Source: Moniliophthora roreri
Taxonomy: Eukaryota > Basidiomycota > Agaricomycetes > Agaricales > Marasmiaceae
Length of the DNA stretch: 64,000 bases
Direction: 5' to 3'
Assembly: GCA_001466705.2 (NCBI GenBank)
Contig: LATX02000183.1
Span: 558,001-622,000, forward strand
Every line of letters begins with the position of its first letter. Position 1 is the first letter of the stretch. Below the pieces are notes generated by a model. It did no database searches. It saw nothing but the letters and a program-made list of their open reading frames with translations, and was not told where the DNA came from. This document shows positions 10,081-20,575 of this stretch, in pieces. A program made the position numbers and the translations under genes.

Positions 10081-12745
10081 ATGCTGGCCTCTCTCTTAGT
10101 ATGGAGCGCACTGCTTTTGCCTTCGGTTTTGGGCTTTGGGGTGACCCTATCCGGAGACTCGCTTGTCGTTGACACTTCAGCGGGATTAATTTTCACGGGT
10201 GCGTACTGACCAGTCTCTTCACTGACCCGATACTGAAGATGCACCTAGTCGACTTGACCAGCGGTGATATTACATCCATGTTATACAACGACCAGGAAGC
10301 GCAAGATCAGAGCAAGCACAGCCAGATCGCCTCTGGAATTGGCGCATCTTGTGACTGGGTTCAGACGGGGAATGACAACAATTACATCAAGATTACTTGC
10401 ACGACTTCTACATTGACTCAGTACGGGGACATGTAATGTTTGAAATAACGAATAAAACTGACTGTCGGTTGCTTTCAGGTACTATGTTGCAAAATACAAT
10501 GATCCCTCGATTCATATGGCTACCTAGTACGTGTAATAGTTTCTGAGCGAATCATTTCATTCATTTCCCTTGCAGCACTACTGCTGAACCGGAAGTGGGT
10601 GAACTGCGTTTCATAGCTCGCCTCAATCAGGCCACTGTCCCCAACGGCATCCCAGAATCCAACATCAGAGACGGAACTGTTATTGAGGGTTCAGACGTAT
10701 TCTTGGTGGATGGGGAAACACGCTCCAAATTCTACTCATCAGTTCAGTTCATTGACGACCAAGTGCACGGTGTAACAGGAAGTGGAATTGGTGTCTACAT
10801 GGCCGGTGGCAGGAGTTTTGGCTCCGTTGCTCAGTCTGACTATCTTTGCAGGTTATTCCCGGTACCGGCTACGAAGGTAGCTCTGGCGGACCTTTCTTCC
10901 GAGATATTAATAACCAAGGAAGTAAGCAGAGGCGTGTGCGAGGTTGCCGCTTCTAATAACACCATTCAGGTAGTCAGCAGGAACTGTACTTCTGTAGGCT
11001 GACCACAGTTTTTCCGATAATTCCCTGATCTTTCTCGACAGATATGGTGCGACTGAATCGGTTCAAAGTATTTTCTTTAATGACTCATCTAACTGCAGAA
11101 CTCGAACCACGCGCAGACAGAAGGTACTACTTTCGTTTTTCATACAACCCGCAAACAAGCTAGTAACATTTTACATTAGAATATCGTATGGGCTTACATG
11201 GCCCTTAGTGAGTACATTGGAAATTCCTTTCATAACATTCCTAATCTCCTACTTTGCAGTGCCCTTGTTTTCACTGGTGGAGAGGAACCTTCCGCTAACA
11301 TTGGTACCGTTTTGGCGCTACGTCCTTGTCTCCCTCACTGAAGTCCCGTCAGACCTTCAATTCTGGGAGGGCTTGGATATCGAAGGCTTTGTACCTCAAA
11401 GTGACAGAGGACGAGTCAGCGGAACGGCTAGTGGCATCCCCTCCGACTTTGCTTCTCTTCAATCTGTTGGTTTCAGCAATGCTGGTGCGCAATACTGGTG
11501 CGATTTCTCACAACTCCTCCAACATGAAAGCTAAGTACTTGCGTAGGGCCCGAACTGACAACAGCGGAAGTTTCGTCAGCCCTTACATGAAACCGGGTAC
11601 TTATACCATGACTCGTAAGTCCTGATACTGATACTGTTCCAGACCGGTGGACTTGACTAGCTCACCTGTCTGCCAAGTTTACAAGGTGGAACTGGCAGTT
11701 GCGACTCAAGAAGTCACAGTTTCCGCTGGCGAGACTACAACGTCAGATATTGCATCTGAAGAAAGCGTGAGTTTGCACTTTCTTCTGTAGAACGGATCTG
11801 ACCTGATTCTCGCTAGACACCTGAAGCAATCTGGCAAATCGGTGATTTCGACGGGACACCGAGAGGTTTCTTGAACGCAGAGTGCGTTTTTTGACGGTTG
11901 GAACTGGGACGACACTGACTAGTATTTTACTCGCAGTAAAATTGAGAAGATGCAGTGAGTAGCTGTTTTCAGCTCATTTCGCGCTCTCTCAAGCCCCGGG
12001 TTAGTCCTAGCGACAGTCGGATGTCAGATTGGGGACCCGTAACTTTCAGTGTTGGCGACGATATTGCCACGTTCCCAATGGCCGTCTTCAAGGTGAAAGT
12101 CATCGAGCTCGACTTCATAGATGGATCTTTGATTTTGTTGTGTAGGCTATCGGCGGCGTCACAATTAACTTTAACCTCGAAGAAATGCAAAGTAGGTGAC
12201 ATCTCAGGCTCGCTTCCGTATACTTACGAAGCTGCGAATAGGTGGAGCTCGTACACTCGATATTGGAACTACTCTTGCTTTTGCTGGTAATCTATAACAT
12301 TTGGTTGTAGAGTGCGAATTGACCAAATCTCCTCTATCAGATGGCCGCCCTCAAGTCAATGTCAATGGCTGGGATAGTGAGATCCCCTCACCACCGGAAC
12401 AGCCTGATTCCCGTGGCGTGACTCGCGGAACCTGGCGAGGAAATGTGCGTGCCCCGTATCACGAACTTTGCAACGATCCTAATTATGTTCCTTGCTTTAG
12501 AACATACTCTACACCATCGAAATCCGTACGTCCTGAATATAAACTCTGGTTTCAGATATTCACGCAACTGTCTCTAGCTGATGGTACTCTCGTTGCTGGT
12601 AGCAATACTTTAACAATCTCTCCGGTTTCTGGATCGGATGGTGCTGATTTCCTGTGAGTTCTCGTCGGCTCTCGCTGCTAAATCGTACACTAACCACGTT
12701 GAAAGGTCATCAAACTTCATTTTTGACGCTGTACGGCTCTACTGA
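10081..12745 (+). CDS. Secreted rhamnogalacturonan endolyase, polysaccharide lyase family 4
   Basis: About 526 residues in 22 exons, one of the most fragmented genes here. Exons: 10081-10198, 10249-10432, 10479-10526, 10576-10801, 10852-10921, 10970-10993, 11042-11046, 11099-11123, 11180-11207, 11260-11303, 11353-11497, 11547-11614, 11678-11766, 11817-11881, 11937-11954, 12005-12092, 12146-12191, 12242-12286, 12341-12444, 12501-12525, 12578-12653, 12706-12745. A signal peptide (about 1-18) precedes PL4 landmarks: [86 protein letters not shown] and a C-terminal lectin-like module ending [10 protein letters not shown]. The family cleaves the rhamnogalacturonan-I backbone of pectin by beta-elimination. 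The donor after residue VYM (10799-10801) is not GT; the gtctac donor at 10793 would drop those three residues. Confidence 0.9.
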
Positions 12746-12951
12746 TGTTTCTGGGCCGCTCGATAATAGGCCTGGTGTAATATTAACTGTAGCATGTACT
12801 GTGAATAAACAAGAGAAATTTAACTTCAAAATGCTTATTGCTATGTAAGAGACGGGAAAACCCACGCGCCCCATTGGCATCGATGTCATCTCCAAGAGCG
12901 TTGATGCTTCTTAGGTTGTAACTACACTGCTACTTGGATCCGGCAATATCC

Positions 12952-13983
12952 ATGTCAAACATGCAATCTACAGATATCACAACATTCCAAGAAGTTCTTG
13001 CAAAGTCCAAACATATCGTAGCTGTAGCTGGTGCTGGTTTGAGTGCTGCATCTGGCGAGTGCTTCATCATTTCTTCGAATAAGGATTGACGTCACATAGG
13101 GATACCCACGTTTAGAGGTGCCGGAGGCTTATGGCGAAAATACAACGCAATAGCACTTGCCTCTCCACAAGCTTTCAAGGCCAGCCCAAACCGCGTATGG
13201 CAGTTTTATCATTACCGACGTGAAGCGTATGTTGGTTTCTCTGAGTAATAAACCGCCGTTTGCCCAACAGCCTGCCTATACAGAGCCCTTAAAGCTCACC
13301 CCAATGCAGCCCACGACGCGATGGCTCGGTTCTCGCTTCCGTCTATACGACAGAGTATTTCTCCTGGATCAACCTTCACCCTCATCACACAAAATGTGGA
13401 TGGGTTGTCGCAAATAGCCCTGGACCATGCCTTGACTGCGACATCGACTGATGCCGATTGTGCAGAGGACCCACCGAAGCTTTTGGAAATGCATGGCAGA
13501 CTGTTTGACGTCAAGTGCACTGAATGCGACCATGTTGAATTCAACCGGTCATCACCAATCTGTGAAGCGCTTGCTGGGACGGAAGAGCTGGTAGAGAGAA
13601 ACGTAGTCGATCCGGATATAGCCCTGGATTCCTTACCTCTATGTAAAGTATGCGGTGCTTTGGCACGCCCAGGCGTTGTTTGGTTTGGAGAAATGCCGTT
13701 TTATCTGGATACTATCGATCGAATTGTGGAGAAGGCTGATTTGTGTCTGGTCGTTGGAACGTCGTCTACGGTCTGTCGCTGCTCTAGGGACTAAACCATT
13801 TTTCTGATACCCCGACAGGTATACCCTGCGGCAGGATATGCAGCCGTAGTGCAACAGAACGGCGGTAAAACTGCTGTGTTCAATCTGGAGCGAAGTCATG
13901 GCGACGAGGACGCTGACTTTCTCTTTCTCGGTCCATGCGAGGAATCGGTTCCAAGGGCATTAGGTTTAACAAATGAATTATGA
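12952..13983 (+). CDS. SIRT5-like class III sirtuin (NAD-dependent lysine deacylase)
   Basis: Four exons (12952-13054, 13100-13226, 13284-13770, 13819-13983) give 293 residues. The NAD-binding [15 protein letters not shown] spans 27-41, NVDGL follows, the catalytic His lies in [12 protein letters not shown], and zinc pairs CTEC and CKVC are present. The motif FYHYRRE holds Tyr71 and Arg74, equivalent to the Tyr/Arg pair of human SIRT5 that binds the acid group of succinyl, malonyl or glutaryl lysine. Desuccinylase-type activity is therefore likely (inference), probably in mitochondria. Intron 1 needs a GC donor (gcgagt at 13055); the nearby GT does not keep frame. The acceptor of intron 2 (13283) was chosen because it restores [11 protein letters not shown]. 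The gene starts 206 bases after the lyase stop on the same strand. Confidence 0.92.
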
Positions 13984-14057
13984 AGTAGCATTCCATATGA
14001 TATAATGCTGGACATCACGCGTCGAATACCTCTGCTATAAGTGCATGCAGATAGATT

Positions 14058-14672
14058 TTATGCTAAATCCCATTGAGCAGCGCCCGTACGACGTTCATGA
14101 AAGTCACTAGAATTGCATTGTAAGATCAAGTCTCCGTAAAAGGTACTAATACGGACCTTTGAGGGCGACCCGTTTGTCTGCGGTGATTTGACTTCCTCCT
14201 CATCCGCCTTCCTCTCAAACTCCTCTAAAGCCTCCAAACTAGGCATGGCATTGTGTCTATCGCTGGCATCCACACCATACAAAGCCTCGATGACCCTCCA
14301 TTCCCTGTGCGTTGTCTGCGCGCTCCACTGCCCACCAGTTATGCCCCGTTTGTCCCGATTCCATTCCCTGAATTTCGGTGCCCTTAGTTTCTCGTTCATC
14401 AAGTTTTTCAGGTCTTTCGGAGTAACCACATCGACGAATAACTCTTTGTCTTTTCTAATGAAAGCTTCGTCGATCTTGGAGGACAGATTTTCTGGGGTTA
14501 TGAAAGTGTCACTTTGGTGGTAAAGAGAAATGAGGGCTCGCTTCTTTTCGGGTGTGAGGAAGTATGATTTTTTAGAGGTAGAAGCTGGCGCTGACGATGT
14601 AGATGACGCATACCGTCTGCTAGCTTTAACAGGTGCCACAACGCGTCGTAAGCACTGTGTTGATAGTGACAT
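14058..14672 (-). CDS. Conserved-looking mitochondrial protein of unknown function
   Basis: A single open frame of about 204 codons from the ATG at 14672; an upstream in-frame ATG at 14732 would add 20 residues. The N-terminus is rich in Arg, Ser and Ala without acids (MSLSTQCLRRVVAPVKASRR...), as in a mitochondrial presequence. The mature part is hydrophilic and helical, with LTPEKKRALISLYHQSDTF and a Trp-rich turn GGQWSAQTTHREWRVIEALYG. I do not recognise the family. A possible intron near the 3' end (GTCCGT...TCTAG, about 14104-14157) would end the protein at SPSK instead of reading on to AAQWDLA; I kept the unspliced frame. It lies just downstream of the small gene at 14739-15171. Confidence 0.6.
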   Translation of the reverse strand: MSLSTQCLRRVVAPVKASRRYASSTSSAPASTSKKSYFLTPEKKRALISLYHQSDTFITPENLSSKIDEAFIRKDKELFVDVVTPKDLKNLMNEKLRAPKFREWNRDKRGITGGQWSAQTTHREWRVIEALYGVDASDRHNAMPSLEALEEFERKADEEEVKSPQTNGSPSKVRISTFYGDLILQCNSSDFHERRTGAAQWDLA

Positions 14673-14738
14673 GGTTGAGATCGGGTTGAGGGAAAACGAG
14701 CGTGCCGTACTGGCTAACCCTAACCTCTTCAATGTTGC

Positions 14739-15171
14739 TTAGCATGCCTGCCGGTTCGGCTGGTTTAACCTCTCAGGCTCCCATGAACTCGGTGAGCTGA
14801 CAGCTTGAATCTGCTGCCTCAAGAGTTCATCATCTTGCATACACTGACAGAGATAGCCATCTTCTAGATCTATGCTTTCTGGGAATCTATTCACCCAAAA
14901 GTGTACATGGAGAAAATGCAAGACGTTTTGAGGACTTTCTCCCTCCGCAAGTCGTCGAACTAAATACTCTCGGATTTGTCCAAGCAACCTCCCACGTCGC
15001 CGTATACTCACCCTTCCTCACCGTTCCAACGCGAAGTAATCGACTGCATCGTGTCTGAAGCAAAGCATGGATGTCAGACAATTTCTGCAGGATGTGAACG
15101 CGATCGACGACGACGCATTTTTGCATAGAATTCTGGGAGCTCAGAGAGGAAAACATGGCATTCACTTTCAC
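14739..15171 (-). CDS. Small protein of unknown function (two exons, tentative)
   Basis: Exons 15012-15171 and 14739-14968, joined over a 43-base intron (GTGAGT...GAG), give 129 residues without a stop. The C-terminal exon is helical and has good coding character (EYLVRRLAEGESPQNVLHFL, then an acidic segment LEDGYLCQCMQDDELL). No domain is recognised. The short intron and the uncertain start make this tentative; open frames on the other strand overlap exon 1. Confidence 0.4.
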
Positions 15172-16855
15172 ATCTCAGACTCCGACCTTCCTACCAGTCT
15201 GGACCTCTGTCTGCTTCCAACTCGCAGACGTGGATCATCCACTGTTGGACTATTTAGGGGAAAATGGGACGACCAATTTATTCATTAGGCTGCCTTTTCC
15301 GGAGGAAGCGCGCAGCAAATGTGGTGTACCTGCCATTTGTGTTCGACGATTAACTGAGGCCGCTTCTCAACGATCTCAACCCCGACCCAGCATGTGGTAA
15401 ATCCAAACTGTCACGGGTCTCCTTCACTCCTGCTGGGCGAGCAAATCTATCTTTCGATGTGCTCTTCGAGAGAAGAGCATTGTCAAGTGGGTTGCGTCTA
15501 CCCTTGACCGCATGGCTTCACATCGATACAAACTGATGGACTCGTCTACACCTCTTTCGGACAGGTTCCTCTTCAGCATCGGGGCCTGCGTCAGCCTTTT
15601 CATCGGAATTTCTGAGAATGGATTTATGTGGGTCGCTGGAGCACTCAATAACTACGTTCTCGTATCTCTAGTCAAGGTAGCAGTCCAGAGCGCTGATGTA
15701 CTGGGAGAAAAGCGCATAAGATACCTGCAATACCTTCATCCTCGTATTTTGACCGTTCCTTCTCTATCGCTCAGTCTCTGATGCAGTCCAAAGGCAGTCG
15801 AAGATTCTCCGCAAGTAAAACGCTTGACATCATCCGAAGTTTTCACCATCATCATGCGTTGCGGGCATGCACTCTGTCGATGGCGAGAACAAGAACTGGT
15901 GTACGGTGAAAATTGTGAGTAATATCCAACTCTTTTTGACCGTGTCGAGGTAACCAACTTTCGTCGGACTTCCAGCGTCGTTCTGTCTTTGTACCAAGCA
16001 TCAAAAGGAGGATTAACCTCGTCACCGAGAGCAATGCATGAACTCCGGGAGACCCTCAAATGGCAAGTTTCTGTCGCCTCTAGTTGTATTCACAATTCAC
16101 GATGCTAGGTACCTAAACAGGTCACCCATATAGCCTCTCAAATCTTGGCGAAGATTTTAGCGAGTTTACTGTGTGTCAAAGCATATCCATCGATCCTTCA
16201 ATACCATCAAGAAGGCAACTCGTGGGAAGCCTATCAGATTGTTCGATTTGAATCTTGCTAAATCTCCACCAAGATAATGATTTATGTCATCGCGGCGATT
16301 CCATAATACTCAAACAGGTGAAATACGTCGAACTTTGAACTGATGCGACATCTCACGAGTGAGGTATGAGAATTAGGAAAAGAGTTGCGGATTGAGACCT
16401 TGTGTCGATAACTCAAGTCACTCCTACCATTGTCTTGTTGTATATCCGGCCAAGAAAACGACATGTCAGTATAAACCGGAAATGACTCACGAGCGAGTGA
16501 TAACGATGTAATGTCATTGGATGAGCCGAGAGGAAGAATGTCGATGAGACAGAGAAAAGTTGAGCGCCAGTTCATGCCTCCACAGCGCGTCTAAGTGCCG
16601 ATCATAGGTCACAAAACGACTATAAGAGAATCTGAGAAGCGGATGAACTTGGAAGTTCCAAGTGAGCAGAGGAGAAATTCATTAAGCAAATCATCAACCA
16701 ATTCCTTTCATTCCTGTTTTTTAAGTTACATTTACAATGCGATGCTGAACTATGAATACACGTGATAATGATGGGGTCTAAAGCGTGTAAGACAGCGAAA
16801 AAAAAGTCACGAAACCATGACAAGGGCGCACACTGGCAAAGCAACGATGACTGTA
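15172..16855. other. Intergenic stretch without a supportable gene
   Basis: Frames at 15512-15781 (+) and 15736-16059 (-) are open for 80-107 codons but lack recognisable motifs and do not extend by plausible splicing. I see no RNA gene or repeat. Confidence 0.4.
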
Positions 16856-18595
16856 TTATTGAACCTTGCCTTTTTCCCTCCCCTGCTCGCTGACGACTCT
16901 CTCCATTCCATCCAGCCATGCTTCTGGATCCATACCACCACCTACACTGAGGTTAGAATGATGAATACCACCAGTCTGACAAGTATGACTAACCTCCGTT
17001 AGAAAATAAAGTAGAGGTCCCAGATAGAGACCTCGCCATCGCCAACACCGGTAACCTTCTCAGAGCACGCCCGCTCAGCTCTTGCTTCCGGCACACAGTG
17101 GCAAGTCCTAGTAACCGAAGCGCCAAGTGGCGTTCTTTGTCTATATTACCAGAGTTAGAGGTGTGCGTTCGTTCGTACATGAGTGCTTTTTGTAGAGGTG
17201 GTACCGTCTGTGTGATATAAATTGACCGTAAGACAGATGAAAAGGAGAATCCAATGGAGAACACCCACAACAAGCCCTACAATTCCTCGTTTCACAATCT
17301 CCGCTAAACACGTCCTCAGAATCTCATAGATCGCTTCACGTGGGGGGAGGTCAATATACTGGACGATATCGGCACGGTCGATGAATGCGCTGTCTGTTTA
17401 GGCCCTCGGTCACTGAAGTGAAGGCGGAAGAAAGAGAGCGTACCGATAGCCCTCACGAGATTACTTGTGGACATGATGAGCACGTTCTTGCGATGCTTTA
17501 ATTTGTCGAGTTGGGTCAAGAGGGCGTTTACTACCTGCAGTTGCTTAATGAATACATGTATAGGAAAAAAGAGGAAGAATATACGCACTCGCAGACCATC
17601 AGAAGGCTCGGTACCGGCCATTGCTCCAGCCCGCGCTGCGGTCAAAGATTCTACTTCATCTGTTGGTGTATTTCGCTGCCGGTCAGTCCATACTCGAGGA
17701 CAAAAGGATTCCGACTTACCGATTAGTACCACCAGAAAAGCTTCCTCCTCGTCTGCCAACTCTGTTATACTGGTGAACAACCTTTGCACCAGTTTGCCTG
17801 ATTCAGAGAACCATTTGCTGAACAGTGAATGGGAGTTGATCTCTAGTAATCTTCCGTGAGAATAGCGTTCTGACAAGCGAATTGATAGTTTCTGAGCGAG
17901 GGCACGACATAAACTGGTTTTCCCCGTTCCTGGAGGACCGTGTAAAAGCACAACGCGATTCCATGATACCAGGTTGACTGTATACAAATAGAGGACGTCA
18001 GAAATCTGTGAAAAGGAAAAGGAGAGAAAGCTCACAATCCACCTCAGCATCGCTGAATACCAATGTTGCCTGTATGTAATCCAGCAACTTTATCTTCACA
18101 TCGTCCTCATAAATCAAACTCTCCCAAAGGCCTTCCCAAGCTCTGCAGGGGAGCTCTCGGACTGTAGCTGCCATCGTATCATCGCCATCTCCAGCACCAT
18201 CTCCTCCCATGTTGGAGAATTCTTGGTAATCGTCTCCTTCAGAAGGCTGGTATACATGAATATTAAGGAGCATTTCATCGAGAGGCAGCGAGGCAGAGGA
18301 GCATCCACTTGGTGGATCGGAGGTCGAGATCTTCTCGACAGAAGCATCTAATTCGGGGACATCTGACCACCCGGAGAGCGTAGAAGAGAGATTGAGGCGA
18401 CCGAAGGAGTGTAGCCAGGTGCTTACACGGGTACGGATGGTGTCGAAACGGGCAGTTGAACGGGGTTTGAGACGAACTTCGACTGTAAAAGATTTGATTA
18501 GAGAATTTCAGATGATTAAGTATCTCTTACTAACTATGAATGGACCATTTTCGCTTGGACATCGAGATATCGATATCGGTTGACATCGTGGTCAT
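16856..18595 (-). CDS. PCH2: PCH2/TRIP13 AAA+ ATPase (pachytene checkpoint protein 2)
   Basis: Eight exons (18535-18595, 18036-18482, 17720-17977, 17589-17659, 17444-17534, 17281-17393, 16994-17207, 16856-16941) give 446 residues. The N-terminal half carries the family's adaptor-type region with [15 protein letters not shown]. The AAA+ core begins with [21 protein letters not shown] (Walker A), followed by [18 protein letters not shown], Walker B FLVVLIDEVESL, sensor 1 VLIMSTSNL, and [19 protein letters not shown] with the arginine-finger region. The lid ends in [15 protein letters not shown]. In the family the hexamer, helped by p31comet, unfolds HORMA proteins (Hop1, Mad2) to reset the spindle checkpoint and control meiotic recombination. 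No key residue looks lost, and every exon joint keeps frame. Confidence 0.94.
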
Positions 18596-18892
18596 GGTCG
18601 AAGCCTGGATACGCGACAGTACGGTAAACAACGCGTAAACAAAATCATTCGCGGTCACAAACCTTGACTTGTGCTTCCTTCGAGGATGTTACAGAGTATT
18701 CGTACCAACAGGCAACGATTCTGACCATGCGTGGTGTCTTTTCAGAAGCAGAGTACCCCTTTCAATCCCGAGCAGAGATGGACACTTATCCGACCCGCGA
18801 TTCTTGATTATCAGGCTTCGCCGTCGTCACTAATACGCAGTATTCGAGTATTGTACATGTATATACTATATAGAACCCTTGATACCATTGCC

Positions 18893-20575
18893 TCAAGACT
18901 TCCATCGGAACGCTGGATGCTTCCAATCGAGGTCTTCAATCGTCTTTTCATTCTTCCCGGCCAATTCCATTTCTACATCCCTATTCTGTCTCTTCTTGTT
19001 ATCAGCCCGCATCCAGAACATCAGCCAAATCGCGATGAGTAGCGTCGTGCTTGATGTGGCTAAATTCAACCCATTCCCAATATGATAGTTTGGTCCATCG
19101 AATGGTAAGAACGACCACGTTGAGATCAATCCGCCTATATTGCCCATCATCACGTTCATGCCTATGGCGGACGAACGCGCTGTATCTGAGACAACGTTGG
19201 CAGAGACTTGGGCGTTACAGAGGGGACCAAAGATGAATGCACCGCTGGCGATGAGAAACGTTGCGCCGTAGCGCACTTGTGGTTCTTTTGAGGTAAGGAA
19301 CATGATATATCCAATCATAACCAAAGGAACGCCAATGATGAAGAAAATATTCCTCCTGTCGAATCTCCAGCTCAACAGGGGGAAAAAGATAGTGAAAAAG
19401 CCGCCGAGGATGTATGGTGGTACCGTGTGGAGTTGTTGAGAAATAACGGAATTGTGCGGGTATATCGTCTTAACAATCGTGGGGAGGAAGAAAGCCAAGC
19501 CTTGGACGGTGATGTTGTTCAAGAGGAACATGGCCGCAGTTGCTAATGTCACCGGGCTCATAATTCCTCGAAAGACCTTTTTGCGATCGAGTTCATCAAG
19601 AACCTGGGTTTGGCCCACCCGCTCAGATTTGACACGCGCAATAGCAAGTGCTTTCTCCTCTCGTGTAAGCCATACAGCTGTTGCGGGGCGGTCCGTTAAT
19701 GTAAAGAAGGCAATGAGTGATAGTCCGCAGGTGATAATGCCCTCGATGGCAAATATCATCCGCCACCTGTGTAAATTCCCGAAGTGATTCAGCTTGAGTA
19801 TTGCTGACGCTAATCCCGGCCAAGTAAGAGTCAGCATTCACTCAAAAATCCCAGAAATAACTGTCAAGTACCCAATAACCCTCCAAATGCGCCAGCGAGT
19901 GGTGCCATGAGCATGTACTGATGATATGAGCGATGTCAGCGAGCGCGTTAGCGAAGTATATGTGATTATTTGACAAACCAAGCCAAGCCTGAAAGCCAGT
20001 TCACGGCGCCTGTACCATCTTGAAAGGTAATACGCAATCCCAGGTAACATCCCAGCTTCGAATATCCCAAGTATGAATCTCACCCCTGATACCGCATGGA
20101 TGTCCTTCACGAATGCCGTGAGAATGGAGACGAGCCCGAATGCAAGTGAAGTGGCAGGGAGGAACCACCCCGGTCCGATCCACTTGCAAGTCATGGTGGC
20201 GGGAATCTCGAAGATGATGTACGAGATGTAAAAGACGGTCAAGACTAAATTGTAGTCGTAGCCTTTTAGGCCGAGGTCTCGTTCAAATCCCGCTAGCCTG
20301 GCATTGCCTGGAATAGGAAATCATGAAGCCATAGTATTGAAATGAACATTCTGCTCACCGATGTTTACGCGATCGATAAAGCAGAAGAGATAGAGCAAAG
20401 AGACGGTAGGCACGATGTACCAATCGATTTTCGTGCGTAGTTTCGCTTCGGCTTTGGGATCGAACCGGAGAAGGCATCGTCCACACTGATCAGTCGCGGC
20501 TTCATGATCCGACTCAGCTAATCCGTGGATCTTGATGTCGCTTTTGATGTATTCAAAGGACGAGGATTTAGACAT
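18893..20575 (-). CDS. MFS transporter, anion:cation symporter (Dal5/allantoate permease) type
   Basis: Four exons (20359-20575, 19979-20307, 19872-19917, 18893-19809) give 502 residues. A hydrophilic N-terminus of about 50 residues precedes 12 predicted membrane spans. Family marks: KIDWYIVPTVSLLYLFCFIDRVNIGNARLAG in span 1, GFERDLGL, FEIPA, RFILGIFEAGMLPGIAYYLSRWY, the linker WLTREEKALAIAR after span 6, and NVVSDTARSSAIGMNVMMGNIGG late in the protein. This matches fungal ACS-family carriers for allantoate, nicotinate, pantothenate and other organic anions in the plasma membrane; the substrate cannot be read from sequence. It diverges from nothing close: about 6.6 kb upstream is empty. Confidence 0.9.

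Noticed and set aside
10852..11123. Suspected pseudogene status of the rhamnogalacturonan lyase because the open frame stops early
   Set aside because: With introns having good donors, CTAAY branch sites and a five-base exon, the full PL4 protein is recovered without any stop.
16817..17002. Plus-strand frame starting MTRAHTGKATM
   Set aside because: It overlaps the last exons and introns of PCH2 on the other strand and has no domain.
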